A stretch of DNA of 64,000 nucleotides from Deltaproteobacteria bacterium (GTDB lineage: Bacteria; Desulfobacterota; Desulfobulbia; Desulfobulbales; Desulfocapsaceae): positions 186,001 to 250,000 of the forward strand of contig JAPLJF010000010.1 of NCBI GenBank assembly GCA_026388715.1, in the 5' to 3' direction. Under the pieces are notes generated by a model. It had not been told where the DNA came from and searched no databases. It saw only the letters and a list, made by a program, of their open reading frames with translations. Positions 28,967 through 38,420 of the stretch are shown one piece after another. Within the stretch, counting starts at the first letter, position 1, and each line of letters begins with the position of its first letter. The position numbers and the translations under genes were made by a program.

Positions 28967-29548
28967 TTATTTTTTCTTTTGATTTGCGTCGTCAGTTTTT
29001 TCTGTTGGTGATCCAACAGTACATTGGATTGAAAATGCCTTTAGATCCTGACCTGCTATTTTGATAAGTGAAGAATCAGACAGATTGACGTCGCTGATAA
29101 AAGGTGATGCATCCAAGGAATCCATGAACTCGGCGATTGTCTTATTGTCCAAGGCTGTGCCTGTAAGTGACAGGGATGTGCCTTGCTGATCAAGAGCTGT
29201 GAGCCACATTCTGGTACTGTCTAGTTTTCTGGAAACTTCATCAAGGACATGGACGGTGAGTGAAGATTCTTTCTTTAATTTTTTTATGATGCCGATTTTG
29301 TTTTCCAGCTCTTTCTTGTCTGCTTCCAGTTTTTTGATCTCAGCCAGAATTTTATCATAGGTCTGTTTTTCCTGATTCAGCCTGGTTGTCTCTGCTTGGA
29401 TGGCGGTGGCATTGTTGATTTGGAGCATGGTTATGGCGCCCAAAATAACCAGAAGAAGTACAAAGATTGTGACAAAGCCAAAGATTTCGTTACGTGCCTT
29501 GGCATGTTGCCGGAGCTGCCTGATAGGGAGCAGGTTAATTTTAAGCAT
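28967..29548 (-). CDS. pilN: Type IV pilus assembly protein PilN
   Basis: This 193-residue bitopic protein starts with the PilM-binding tail MLKINLLPIRQ (the conserved INLLP motif). A membrane helix (IFGFVTIFVLLLVILGAITML), a coiled coil and a small periplasmic domain follow. It lies nine bases after pilM and just before pilO, the normal order. Confidence 0.94.
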   Translation of the reverse strand: MLKINLLPIRQLRQHAKARNEIFGFVTIFVLLLVILGAITMLQINNATAIQAETTRLNQEKQTYDKILAEIKKLEADKKELENKIGIIKKLKKESSLTVHVLDEVSRKLDSTRMWLTALDQQGTSLSLTGTALDNKTIAEFMDSLDASPFISDVNLSDSSLIKIAGQDLKAFSIQCTVGSPTEKTDDANQKKK

Positions 29549-29557
29549 GTTGATAAC

Positions 29558-30616
29558 CTATATATCTGATGTGCGGATGGCAAGGCCAGTCGCAATGGCC
29601 ATTTCCGGGCCAATAGTGTTCAGGTATTCCGAATCGATTTGTTTGGGATTGGTGTGCATTTTAGCAAAAGGATTGAAGATCTCAACCGGCACATTCGTTT
29701 CTCTTTGCAGGAATTCAGCAAGTCCTGCCACCTTAGAGCCGCCACCGCTTAATACCAGCTTGTCAAGCTGTTGGTTCGCGCGGTTAGAATGGTACAGGTC
29801 AATGGCTTTTTTAATTTCTAAAACCCATTGGGCACAGTTGGAAGTAAATATCCTGGTAATCTGTTCCTGCTTTTCTTGGGCTGGGGTCTGCCCAATTTTG
29901 AGTGCTTCCGCTTCTTCCATGGGGATGTCAAAGGTGTCAGCAATCTGTTCGGTTAATTGCCGGCTTCCTGCTGGGATGTCTTTTGCTACCACAGACATGC
30001 CATTGGTAATAATGTTGATATTCATCTTGGTGGCGCCAATATCGACAAGGGCCACATTTTCTTTCTGGGGATAATTGGATTCGTAGATATTTTCCAGGGC
30101 AAAACCATCTACATCGACTATTACCGGTTGCAGCCCGATTCCTTGGAGCATGTCAAGATAGTCGTCAACAATTTCTTTTTTGGCGGCAACGAGCATGACT
30201 TCAGTTTGGTTTGAACCTTCGGTGTTGGTTTTAAGATCTTGAAAATCGAGATAGACATCGTTAATGTCAAAGGGGATATATTGCTCTGCCTCGGCAGTAA
30301 TATACGACTCAAGTTGTTTTTCTTCCATGACCGCGAGATGGATTTTTTTTACAATGACCGAGTAGCCGGATATGGAAATTGCAACTTTTTTATGTTTTAT
30401 TTTCAGATTTGCCAGGAGTTCGGTAATGGCTTTTCCCACAGCCTCAGCATCATGGAGTGTGCCGTCATCCACAGCCCCTTCGGGAAGAATGATACTGCCA
30501 AGATTCACGACTGAATAAGTCTTGTCTGTTTGTTTCAATTCACAGGCCTTAACGGAATGTGAGCCGATATCTAAACCGACAACCAATTTTTCTGTAGAGA
30601 GAAAAGGCAGTTTCAT
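29558..30616 (-). CDS. pilM: Type IV pilus assembly ATPase-fold protein PilM
   Basis: This actin-like cytoplasmic protein docks PilN's tail. The 352 residues start MKLPFLSTEKLVVGLDIGSHSVKACELKQ. They contain the phosphate-binding segments VDIGATKMNINI and LSGGGSKVAGLAEFL. I chose the ATG at 30616, where homologues start; the open frame continues 120 bases upstream without family similarity. It is the first gene of the minus-strand pilus operon, with its promoter in the long AT-rich gap beyond. Confidence 0.94.
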   Translation of the reverse strand: MKLPFLSTEKLVVGLDIGSHSVKACELKQTDKTYSVVNLGSIILPEGAVDDGTLHDAEAVGKAITELLANLKIKHKKVAISISGYSVIVKKIHLAVMEEKQLESYITAEAEQYIPFDINDVYLDFQDLKTNTEGSNQTEVMLVAAKKEIVDDYLDMLQGIGLQPVIVDVDGFALENIYESNYPQKENVALVDIGATKMNINIITNGMSVVAKDIPAGSRQLTEQIADTFDIPMEEAEALKIGQTPAQEKQEQITRIFTSNCAQWVLEIKKAIDLYHSNRANQQLDKLVLSGGGSKVAGLAEFLQRETNVPVEIFNPFAKMHTNPKQIDSEYLNTIGPEMAIATGLAIRTSDI

Positions 30617-30991
30617 AATTGCTTGATCATGCTTTATGTTCTGATTGAACCTGTTGATTGAGCTTAAGTACCCATAATGATTAGTGTGATTGCAACCTTG
30701 ACTTACACTTAGGCCATAAAAAAAAAACTTTGTCAAGAAAATGGATAAAAAAAGTGGAATATTTCTGTAGTAAAATAAAGAAGTAAGATGGTGCGAATTT
30801 TTTTAAAGATAAGATGACACAATATGTTGATGTTTTGTTTTTTTGCGCCCTTCTTGTTGTGTATGGGGCTTTGGGGGGAGGGGTAAATATTCCCTGACAA
30901 TGGGGGCAAGGCAATAATTGTATTCCAGTTGGAACTGGCTTGAAAAGAAAGATTTTTTGAAGTAATCAACGTTATGAGTTTTTATTTGATT
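30617..30991 (-). promoter_or_regulatory. AT-rich region upstream of the pilM operon and lepB
   Basis: No gene was found here. On the minus strand TTGACA (30729-30734) is followed by an uninterrupted T-tract and then TAAGTG at 19-bp spacing. That makes a plausible but weak promoter for pilM. No sigma-54 GG-N10-GC element was convincing. Confidence 0.35.
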
Positions 30992-31121
30992 GGGCCGTTG
31001 TAAAAATAATATTGTCGTTTGGATTGCGAGAATGGCATAAGGAGTTGGTCGCTTTTCATCCATCTATGGCCATCCTAACAAAATGGTCAGAAAAGTAGAA
31101 ATTATTTCGTAATAATTCCCA
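30992..31121 (+). repeat. Palindromic element with extra internal segment, upstream of lepB
   Basis: The left end is GGGCCGTTGTAAAAATAATA, followed by ATGGCATAAGGAG. About 25 extra bases (GTCGCTTTTCATCCATC) precede AACAAAATGGTCAG, and the right end is AAATTATTTCGTAATAATTC. The extra segment shares GAAAAGCGAC (minus strand) with the long-form copy at 9600-9731. It ends 27 bp before lepB. Confidence 0.75.
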
Positions 31122-31148
31122 ATAATCAAGGGAAAGGAGAAGGTCACA

Positions 31149-31793
31149 TTGAACAGCGCGGGAGATAATAAGTCGGTTGTCAGGGAGTATGTAGAGGCCA
31201 TAGTGGTTGCGGTGCTTCTTGCTCTTTTTGTTCGTACTTTTGTGGTTCAGGCCTTCAAGATTCCATCTGGGTCCATGTTGCCAACCCTGCAGATCGGTGA
31301 TCATCTCTTGGTTAACAAATTCAGTTACGGGGTAAAGTTGCCAGTGCTTGGTACCACGTTGATTCACAGGCAAGGGCCAGCGCATGGCGATGTGGTGGTC
31401 TTTCGTTATCCGCGTGACCGGTCTCTTGATTATATCAAACGGGTAGTGGCCATAGCCGGTGATACTCTTGAGGTCAGAGATAAACAGGTTTTTGTGAATG
31501 GCAAGCCGGAGGTAAATCCTCATGCCCATTTCACAAATCGTGATATTATGAGTGCGGCTGCTGGGCCAAGGGATAATTTCGGTCCGGTGACGGTCCCGGA
31601 AGGCAAGATCTTTGTCATGGGTGATAATCGTGATAATAGTTATGATAGTCGCTTCTGGGGATTTGTGGGCCTGCGCGATGTTTTGGGAAAGGCCCTGATT
31701 ATTTATTGGTCCTGGGATGTTGATGAATCTCTGTTTTCTCTTAGTCGTTTTGCCTCTATTCGGTGGGATCGTCTTGGGCATATGGTGCATTAA
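31149..31793 (+). CDS. lepB: Signal peptidase I
   Basis: It cleaves signal peptides at the periplasmic face of the inner membrane. The 214 residues have one membrane anchor (about 17-36), the catalytic serine in IPSGSMLPTL (Ser42), the general-base lysine in DYIKRVVAIAGD (Lys97), and the box E GDNRDNSYDSRFWG. The start is TTG at 31149 with GGAGAAGG upstream. It is followed 42 bp later by pyrB and may share a transcript. Confidence 0.95.
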   Translation: MNSAGDNKSVVREYVEAIVVAVLLALFVRTFVVQAFKIPSGSMLPTLQIGDHLLVNKFSYGVKLPVLGTTLIHRQGPAHGDVVVFRYPRDRSLDYIKRVVAIAGDTLEVRDKQVFVNGKPEVNPHAHFTNRDIMSAAAGPRDNFGPVTVPEGKIFVMGDNRDNSYDSRFWGFVGLRDVLGKALIIYWSWDVDESLFSLSRFASIRWDRLGHMVH

Positions 31794-31835
31794 GCTTTTT
31801 TCAGGGCATCTTTTAGCTTAACTTGTGGACGCAAT

Positions 31836-32786
31836 GTGAATAAAGAATATCGTTTTCAGCATAAACATCTTCTGGAAATGGGACAGCTCTCAGCGGAGGA
31901 TATGCTGTATGTCCTTTCCATTGCCCGTTCATTCAAGGAGATATCGGCACGTCCCATCAAGAAGGTGCCGACACTACGGGGAAAGACAATTATCAATTTC
32001 TTTTTTGAACCCTCCACCCGCACCCGTCTTTCCTTTGAGATCGCGGCCAAGCGTATGAGTGCTGATACCTTTAATATTTCTGCTTCCACCAGCTCGGCCC
32101 AGAAGGGAGAAACCCTGATTGATACGGCCCGGAATCTTGAGGCCATGAGCCCCGATATTATCATTCTTCGTCACCCCAGTTCCGGATCGCCCTTGTTGCT
32201 GAGCCAGCATGTCAATGCCGCAATTATCAATGCCGGCGACGGTACTCATGAACATCCCAGTCAAGGGCTTCTTGATCTGATGACCGTGATGGAGCACAAA
32301 GGCAGGATTGAGGGACTGACCATAGCGATTATCGGGGATATCGCCCATAGCCGGGTTGCGCATTCTGATATTGTCGGCTTTACCCGGCTGGGAGCCCAGG
32401 TCAGGGTGGCCGGGCCCGCGACTTTTATGCCGCCTGGGATTGAATCTCTGGGGGCGCAGGTTTGTGCCACTGCCGCGCAGGCCGTGGCAGGGGCTGATGT
32501 GGTCATGGCCCTGCGGATTCAGCAGGAGCGGCAGCATGATCCTCTGATTCCTTCTCTGCGTGAATATGCCCGGTTTTACGGGGTCAGCCGTAAGTTGCTG
32601 GAGCTGGCCAAGACAGATGTGCTCATCATGCACCCCGGCCCTATCAATCGTGGGGTCGAGATGAATCCGGATGTGGCGGATGGAACGGGTTCTGTCATCC
32701 TTGACCAGGTTGCCAACGGGGTGGCGGTTCGTATGGCCCTGCTTTATCTTGTTATGGGTGGAGAGAAAGGCGGGGATACTCAATAA
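31836..32786 (+). CDS. pyrB: Aspartate carbamoyltransferase catalytic subunit
   Basis: It condenses carbamoyl phosphate and aspartate in pyrimidine synthesis. The 316 residues contain [19 protein letters not shown] (carbamoyl-phosphate site), the [17 protein letters not shown] motif, [13 protein letters not shown], and [11 protein letters not shown]. The start is GTG at 31836. The dihydroorotase gene pyrC follows nine bases later, the arrangement in which PyrB and an inactive or active dihydroorotase are often coupled. No pyrI was seen. Confidence 0.97.
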   Translation: MNKEYRFQHKHLLEMGQLSAEDMLYVLSIARSFKEISARPIKKVPTLRGKTIINFFFEPSTRTRLSFEIAAKRMSADTFNISASTSSAQKGETLIDTARNLEAMSPDIIILRHPSSGSPLLLSQHVNAAIINAGDGTHEHPSQGLLDLMTVMEHKGRIEGLTIAIIGDIAHSRVAHSDIVGFTRLGAQVRVAGPATFMPPGIESLGAQVCATAAQAVAGADVVMALRIQQERQHDPLIPSLREYARFYGVSRKLLELAKTDVLIMHPGPINRGVEMNPDVADGTGSVILDQVANGVAVRMALLYLVMGGEKGGDTQ

Positions 32787-32795
32787 CGGGTTGCT

Positions 32796-34109
32796 ATGAG
32801 TGAGATAACGATTCTGCAGAATGGACGGATCATTGATCCGGCAAATAAGGTTGATCAGCAAGGCGATCTGTGGTTGCGAGACGGCAGGATTGTAGCGCCG
32901 GAGTCCCTTGTGCCTGCAGGGGCGAGGTGTATTGATCTCCAGGGTAAATGGGTGGTGCCAGGGCTTATTGACATGCATGTCCATCTTCGTGAGCCTGGCG
33001 AGGAATATAAGGAGACCATCGCCTCCGGGACGTTGGCTGCCGCTACCGGGGGTTTTACGGCGGTTGCCTGTATGCCCAATACCAAACCGGTCAATGATAC
33101 GGCCGCTGTCACCCGTTTTATTTTAGAGCAGGCAGTCCAGGCTTCAGCCCGGGTCTATCCAGTCGGGGCGATCAGTAAAGGCAGCGGCGGAACAGGACTG
33201 GCTGAATATGGCGAGCTGAAGGCGGCCGGGGTGGTGGCGGTGAGCGATGATGGACAGCCCGTGGTTGATAGCCAGCTCATGCGGCGAGCCATGGAATACG
33301 CGGCCAGTCATGGCCTGCCTGTGATCTCGCACTCCGAGGAAATTGCACTGAGCCGCAACGGGGTCATGAATGAAGGTCAGGTCTCGACCCGCCTTGGTCT
33401 GCGCGGTATTCCCTGTGCCGCCGAGTCCATTATGGTGTATCGGGAGTTGGCCTTGGCCGAGTTGACCGGGGCTCGTGTTCATATCGCCCATGTCAGCACC
33501 GGGGCAGCGACGGATCTGATCCGGCAGGCGAAAAAACGGGGGGTTCGGGTCACGGCCGAGACCGCCCCGCACTATTTTACCCTGACTGAGGAGGCGGTGG
33601 CCGGCTATAATACCAACGCCAGGATGAATCCGCCCCTGCGTGCCGAAGAAGATCGCCAGGCGATTCGGATTGGGTTGCAGGACGGCACCTTTGATGCTAT
33701 TGCCACGGATCATGCGCCCCATTCTGTCCTGGAAAAGCAGGTGGAGTTTGACCGGGCGGCCAATGGCATTATCGGTCTTGAGACCTCTCTGCCCCTGACT
33801 CTGGCCCTGATACGCGCCGGGGTGATCAGTGAGGCTCGTCTGGTCGAGCTGATGTCAACCGCCCCTGCCCGTATCCTGGGTGTTGCTGGCGGTTCCCTTG
33901 CCATCGGTGAGGTTGCTGATGTAACAGTCATTGATCCAGAGCGGAAATTCCAGCTTACCGAGGAGGGAATAGTCTCGCAGTCAAAGAATTCACCCTTCCT
34001 GGGATGGCAGCTTCAGGGCAAGGCGGTATTGACTTTCCTGGGTGGTCGGATCACCTATAATGATCTGCTAACTGCTCAGGTGGATAGGCTGAAGGCCGAA
34101 GGTTTTTAG
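32796..34109 (+). CDS. pyrC: Dihydroorotase with element-derived C-terminal tail
   Basis: This zinc amidohydrolase closes carbamoyl-aspartate to dihydroorotate. The 437 residues include DMHVHLREPGEEYKET (metal His pair), HSEE, HIAHVSTG and ATDHAPHSVLEK, all intact, so it should be active. It belongs to the long type I class (about 425-430 residues). The normal end is near GGRITYND. The last residues LTAQVDRLKAEGF are encoded by one terminal repeat of the element at 34069-34194. It is tightly linked to pyrB. Confidence 0.96.
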   Translation: MSEITILQNGRIIDPANKVDQQGDLWLRDGRIVAPESLVPAGARCIDLQGKWVVPGLIDMHVHLREPGEEYKETIASGTLAAATGGFTAVACMPNTKPVNDTAAVTRFILEQAVQASARVYPVGAISKGSGGTGLAEYGELKAAGVVAVSDDGQPVVDSQLMRRAMEYAASHGLPVISHSEEIALSRNGVMNEGQVSTRLGLRGIPCAAESIMVYRELALAELTGARVHIAHVSTGAATDLIRQAKKRGVRVTAETAPHYFTLTEEAVAGYNTNARMNPPLRAEEDRQAIRIGLQDGTFDAIATDHAPHSVLEKQVEFDRAANGIIGLETSLPLTLALIRAGVISEARLVELMSTAPARILGVAGGSLAIGEVADVTVIDPERKFQLTEEGIVSQSKNSPFLGWQLQGKAVLTFLGGRITYNDLLTAQVDRLKAEGF

Positions 34110-34194
34110 GAACAAATAATGCTGGATTATACAAAAAATCCGGGCTTTGATATCCTTCAGTCTTCAGTCTTCAGTCTAAATGCCTGAGCAGTTA
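34069..34194. repeat. TIR element (MITE-like), copy 1, between pyrC and queC
   Basis: Terminal inverted repeats begin TAACTGCTCAGG at both ends. Inside them they share TAGGCTGAAG and TAGACTGAAG, followed by GAAGG. The 126-bp element reads open at each end in the same frame (LTAQ..RLK.E), giving the C-termini and stops of pyrC and queC. A second copy lies at 50429-50584. It has no coding capacity of its own. Confidence 0.85.
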
Positions 34195-34879
34195 AGACAT
34201 AGGCTACCGGATCCTTGATTCCGGCCTCGGCGAATCCCCTGAGGCGCAGCAGGCAGGAATCGCATCTGCCGCAGGCCTTTCCTTTTATTGGGTCGTAACA
34301 ACTGTGTGTCAGGCTGTAATCTATCCCGAGCGCGACCCCTTTTTCGATTATCTCCTTTTTGCTCAGATACAAGAGTGGTGCGTGGATGGTAAAACCCTTT
34401 TTGTCCATGACGCCGGCCTTGGTGCCCAGATTGGCCATTTTAGTGAAGGCCTCCAGGAATTCCGGGCGACAGTCGGGATAACCCGAATAATCGACGGCAT
34501 TAACGCCAATAAAGAGATCGTTTGCCCCTATTACTTCGGCCCAGGCTACAGCGTGGGCGAGAAAGATCATGTTTCGGGCCGGCACATAGGTGACGGGGAT
34601 CTCGTCAGTTTCCAAATTCAGGTCTCGGTCTTTGGGGACGGTGAGGCTGGTGGTGAGTGCTGATCCTCCGATTTTTCCCAAGTCAAGTTGCAGGGTCAGG
34701 TGCTGTTCCACCGAGAAGGTCTTGGCAATGTGGCTGGCCCGTTCCAGTTCAATGGACTGCTTTTGTCCATAGCGAAAACTGAGACAAGAGCAGGCATAGC
34801 CTTGGGATTTGGCAATAGCCAGAACCGTAGTGGAATCAAGGCCGCCACTGAGGAGAATGATCGCTTTTTTTGAATGCAT
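34157..34879 (-). CDS. queC: 7-cyano-7-deazaguanine synthase with element-derived C-terminal tail
   Basis: It converts carboxy-deazaguanine to preQ0 for queuosine. The 240 residues show the PP-loop [20 protein letters not shown] and the zinc site [19 protein letters not shown], followed by [13 protein letters not shown] where typical QueC proteins end. The extra [13 protein letters not shown] is encoded by the right terminal repeat of the element at 34069-34194. It mirrors the tail on the convergent pyrC. No preQ1 riboswitch was recognised upstream, and no other que genes are adjacent. Confidence 0.96.
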   Translation of the reverse strand: MHSKKAIILLSGGLDSTTVLAIAKSQGYACSCLSFRYGQKQSIELERASHIAKTFSVEQHLTLQLDLGKIGGSALTTSLTVPKDRDLNLETDEIPVTYVPARNMIFLAHAVAWAEVIGANDLFIGVNAVDYSGYPDCRPEFLEAFTKMANLGTKAGVMDKKGFTIHAPLLYLSKKEIIEKGVALGIDYSLTHSCYDPIKGKACGRCDSCLLRLRGFAEAGIKDPVAYVLTAQAFRLKTED

Positions 34880-35048
34880 GGTCTTTATATTCTTTGAATA
34901 ATGAGTTGGAGTACGGTATAATAAATATCTTTTTTCCTCTTAAATAGAGGCTTTTGTTGAACTTGTAGCTTTTTTGCATGTGAGCATAACGCGATTGCGG
35001 ATTGTGCTTATTTGAGCATTATTTTACCCGTAAAGGAGAAACATTGCC

Positions 35049-36266
35049 ATGAAATTAGGGATTAACGGCCTCGGTCGGATCGGGAAGTTGTCACTCTGGC
35101 ATCATGTCTCAAGAAAACATTTTTCTGAAATTACCGTTAATGTTGGCCGGGAGATCGGCCGGGGACTCAACGACCTGGCGGCCTGTATTGAACGTGATTC
35201 CTCGTATGGCCGTTTGGGATTGTATCTTTATGGACATAAGGGCGGCCGGGTGATCGAGAATCTGGATGAGGAAAAGGGCAGCATGGTCATCAATGGCGTG
35301 CCGGTCACCTTTTTGCGCACGGCGCGCGATCCCAAGGATATCGCCTGGCAGGCAAACGGGGTGAAGCTGGTGGTTGATACTACCGGGGCCTTCACTGATC
35401 CCACTGCCGATGCTGATGCCAAGTGGGGTGCGCTTCGCGGTCATCTCCAGGCCGGGGCCGAAAAAGTCTTGCTCTCTGCCCCTTTCAAGATCAAGTCAAA
35501 AGGGATGGACATGCCGATTGACGCCGTGACCACGGTAATGGGCATCAATGATGAGGATTATGATTCGTCCCGGCACTCCCTCATCTCGGCGGCCTCCTGC
35601 ACCACGACCTGTCTTTCCTATATGATCAAACCGTTGATGGAGAGTATCGGGGCGGAGAACTTTCTTGGCGCCTCCATGGTCACTATCCATGCGGCAACCG
35701 GCAGTCAGCAGGTCCTTGATCGTCTGCCTAAAAGCGGAGCGGTTGATCTGCGCAAGAACCGGTCGATTCTCAATAATATTATTCTGACGACCACTGGCGC
35801 GGCCAAGGCCCTGGCCCTGGTTATCCCCGAGATGAAGTCCATCGGCTTTATTGCCGAATCGGTGCGCATTCCTACCTCGACCGGTTCGTTGATCGTGCTG
35901 GTGCTCAATATTCAGGATGACCTGGAGAGTCCGCTTAAAAGGGATCGGATCAATGCCATTTACCGCGAGTATGCCAAGAATTCTCCCTATCTCGAGTACA
36001 CGGAGGAGCAGAATGTCTCGTCTGATATTATCGGGGTGCCTGAAGCGGCAGCCGTTATTGAAGGCACGGAGACGCATACCCGCACGGCCTCAATTGCCGT
36101 GAATCTCGATAAGATCAAATCCTGTTCCCTGGGTGCTGGTGCTGACCGCATCCTCAGTGTGCCTGTGACCCAGGCGGTTGTCTACGGCTGGTATGATAAT
36201 GAGCTGGGGAGTTATACCAATATGCTGGGTGATCTGACTGTGCAGGTTGCAGACAAGATGCTTTAA
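35049..36266 (+). CDS. gap: Long-form glyceraldehyde-3-phosphate dehydrogenase homologue
   Basis: It should oxidise glyceraldehyde-3-phosphate with NAD(P). The N-terminus MKLGINGLGRIGKLSLWHHV is the Rossmann motif. The catalytic cysteine sits in SAASCTTTCLS (Cys184), where most enzymes have CTTNCL, and the partner histidine is in MVTIHAATGSQQ. WYDNELGSYTNM closes the domain. At 405 residues it is about 70 longer than ordinary GAPDH, with extra sequence after the NAD domain and before WYDNE. It belongs to a divergent long subgroup. AAAGGAGAAAC precedes the ATG. It leads the gap-pgk-tpiA-secG cluster. Confidence 0.88.
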   Translation: MKLGINGLGRIGKLSLWHHVSRKHFSEITVNVGREIGRGLNDLAACIERDSSYGRLGLYLYGHKGGRVIENLDEEKGSMVINGVPVTFLRTARDPKDIAWQANGVKLVVDTTGAFTDPTADADAKWGALRGHLQAGAEKVLLSAPFKIKSKGMDMPIDAVTTVMGINDEDYDSSRHSLISAASCTTTCLSYMIKPLMESIGAENFLGASMVTIHAATGSQQVLDRLPKSGAVDLRKNRSILNNIILTTTGAAKALALVIPEMKSIGFIAESVRIPTSTGSLIVLVLNIQDDLESPLKRDRINAIYREYAKNSPYLEYTEEQNVSSDIIGVPEAAAVIEGTETHTRTASIAVNLDKIKSCSLGAGADRILSVPVTQAVVYGWYDNELGSYTNMLGDLTVQVADKML

Positions 36267-36322
36267 GATTGCTCCAGAAGATTGGGAAGAACTCTCAGGA
36301 TGAAAGAAGGAGGAGTGAGGCG

Positions 36323-37498
36323 ATGAAGACGATCCGTGATCTGGAACTTGCCGGTAAACGAATACTGGTTCGAGTCGATTTTAATGTCCCCATGGATGAA
36401 CAGGGGGTGATTACCGACGATATCCGTATCCGTATGGCCCTGCCCACCATCCAGTATATTCTGGCGCAGAAGGGAAAGCTGATCCTCTGTAGCCATATGG
36501 GCAGGCCGAATGGAGAGCGGGTTGCGGCCTTCAGTCTGGCCCCGGTTGCCGTACACCTCTCCACCCTGATCGGGCAGGAGGTGCGTCTGGCCCCTGACTG
36601 TATAGGGGAAGAAACCGAGGCGATGGTGGCGTCCCTGCAGCCGGGAGAGGTACTTCTTCTGGAGAACCTGCGTTTTCACAAGGAAGAAACGGACAACGAT
36701 CCAGCCTTTGCCGAAAAACTGGCCCGGCTGGCTGATGTCTATGTCAATGACGCCTTTGCCGCGTCCCATCGAGCCCATGCCTCGGTGGCGGGTGTCCCCC
36801 CTCTGGTCAAGGAACGTGGTGCCGGATTTCTCCTCCAGACCGAGATGGATTTTTTTCATAAGGCAATGGCTGAACCTGTCCGTCCGTTGATGGCCATTGT
36901 CGGCGGGGCCAAGGTCTCGTCAAAACTGGGCGCCTTGCAGAATATGCTTGATAAGGTGGATCGGATGATCATCGGCGGGGCCATGGCCAATACCTTTCTC
37001 AAGAGTCAGGGCATTCCGGTTGGCGCTTCTAAGACCGAAGATGATCTTCTCGATACGGCTCGGCAATTGGTCCAGACCGCCAAGGAAAAGGGCGTGAAAC
37101 TCTATTTCCCCGTCGATTTTGTGGCGGCGGATCGTTTTGCGCCAGACGCGGTGGTGAAGAATGTGACCGCCCAGGACATTCCTGAGGGGTGGATGGCCCT
37201 TGATATTGGTCCGGCATCGACCATCTGTTTTCAGGAGGCCCTGGCCGATGTCAGGACTATCGTCTGGAATGGGCCAATGGGTGCCTTTGAGATGGATGCC
37301 TTTGCCCGGGGGACCATGGCCATGTGCCATGCGATTGCCTCGTCCCATGCCTTGTCGGTGGTAGGTGGTGGTGATTCCAATGCGGCGGTGAAGAAATCTG
37401 GCGAGGCCGGAAATATCTCCTATATGTCAACGGGTGGTGGCGCTTTTCTACAGTTGATGGAAGGGAAAAGCCTGCCGGGTATTGATGCCCTGGGCTGA
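36323..37498 (+). CDS. pgk: Phosphoglycerate kinase
   Basis: It transfers phosphate between 1,3-bisphosphoglycerate and ADP. The 391 residues include RVDFNVPMDEQGVITDD, the substrate segment SHMGRPNGER, GGAKVSSKLGAL, and the C-terminal GGGDSNAAVKKSGEAGNISYMSTGGGAFLQLMEGKSLPG. I chose the ATG at 36323, preceded by AGGAGGAGTGAGG, over an earlier in-frame start at 36269. The stop codon abuts a palindromic element. Confidence 0.98.
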   Translation: MKTIRDLELAGKRILVRVDFNVPMDEQGVITDDIRIRMALPTIQYILAQKGKLILCSHMGRPNGERVAAFSLAPVAVHLSTLIGQEVRLAPDCIGEETEAMVASLQPGEVLLLENLRFHKEETDNDPAFAEKLARLADVYVNDAFAASHRAHASVAGVPPLVKERGAGFLLQTEMDFFHKAMAEPVRPLMAIVGGAKVSSKLGALQNMLDKVDRMIIGGAMANTFLKSQGIPVGASKTEDDLLDTARQLVQTAKEKGVKLYFPVDFVAADRFAPDAVVKNVTAQDIPEGWMALDIGPASTICFQEALADVRTIVWNGPMGAFEMDAFARGTMAMCHAIASSHALSVVGGGDSNAAVKKSGEAGNISYMSTGGGAFLQLMEGKSLPGIDALG

Positions 37499-37600
37499 AC
37501 CGTCGTTTGAAAATATCTGTTATGTTGGAATTTCATGACCGGCATAAGGAGCCGTAATGAAATGGCCAAAAATGGGATGGCTATTTCATTACGGCTCCTA
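37499..37600 (+). repeat. Palindromic element between pgk and tpiA
   Basis: It starts directly after the pgk stop (ACCGTCGTTTGAAAATATCT). GGAGCCGTAATGAAAT pairs perfectly with ATTTCATTACGGCTCC (16 bp). Relative to other copies the stem carries compensating C-to-T and G-to-A changes. It is followed by AAAAAAATTG, so it could also act as a weak terminator. Confidence 0.88.
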
Positions 37601-37648
37601 AAAAAAATTGTTGAGCGCCGCTAGCGGTAAGCATCACAGGAGTCAGTT

Positions 37649-38410
37649 ATGAAGAGAAGACCATTGCTTGCCGGAAACTGGAAGATGCATACCACCGTCC
37701 TTGATGCCTGCCATCTTGCCGCAGATATTGCGAAGACATGCGCGGGGCTTGAGGATCGTGATGTGGTGCTGGCCCCACCTTTTACCGTGCTCAGTCATGT
37801 TGCCCATATGGTTGCCGAGACAGGCATCTTCCTTGCGGCCCAGAATGTGTGCTGGGAGGCGGAAGGGGCCTTTACCGGTGAGATCTCTCCGCTGATGGTC
37901 CTCGATGCAGGCGGTGCCGCCGCCATTGTCGGCCATTCGGAACGGCGGCAGATCTTTCATGAGGATAATGCTCTCATCAATAAGCGGGTTCGTGGCGCCC
38001 TTGCCTTTGGACTCATACCCATCCTCTGTGTCGGCGAAACGCTGGAAGAGCGGGAAAGCGGGCAGACCTTCAAGGTCGTGGAAGAACAGGTCAGGTCAGG
38101 GCTTGCCGGCGTTGGGGCGGCGGACATGAAGGATACGATCCTTGCCTATGAACCGGTTTGGGCGATCGGAACCGGCAAAACTGCCAGTACGGGGCAGGCC
38201 CAGGAGGTTCATGCCTTCATTCGCAACCTGGTGGCAGACATGTATGAAAAAAATATTGCCGATCAGGTAAGGATATTGTATGGTGGCTCGGTTAAACCTG
38301 ATAACATTGACGTATTGATGGCTCAGGAAGATATTGACGGTGCACTGGTTGGTGGCGCGGCGCTCAATGCAGAGTCCTTTGGACGAATAATTCACTTTCA
38401 AGAGATATAG
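37649..38410 (+). CDS. tpiA: Triosephosphate isomerase
   Basis: A TIM-barrel enzyme interconverting dihydroxyacetone phosphate and glyceraldehyde-3-phosphate. The 253 residues include LAGNWKMHTT, the histidine in IVGHSERRQIF, the catalytic glutamate in AYEPVWAIGTGKTA and the phosphate loop LYGGSVKPDN. A TCAGG site lies before the ATG. It continues the glycolytic cluster and is followed ten bases later by secG, a pairing common across bacteria. Confidence 0.98.
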   Translation: MKRRPLLAGNWKMHTTVLDACHLAADIAKTCAGLEDRDVVLAPPFTVLSHVAHMVAETGIFLAAQNVCWEAEGAFTGEISPLMVLDAGGAAAIVGHSERRQIFHEDNALINKRVRGALAFGLIPILCVGETLEERESGQTFKVVEEQVRSGLAGVGAADMKDTILAYEPVWAIGTGKTASTGQAQEVHAFIRNLVADMYEKNIADQVRILYGGSVKPDNIDVLMAQEDIDGALVGGAALNAESFGRIIHFQEI

Positions 38411-38420
38411 ATATTTTCTG

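Noticed and set aside
34880-35048. preQ1 riboswitch upstream of queC
   Set aside because: A CCTCT/AGAGG stem is present but the preQ1 aptamer consensus is not.
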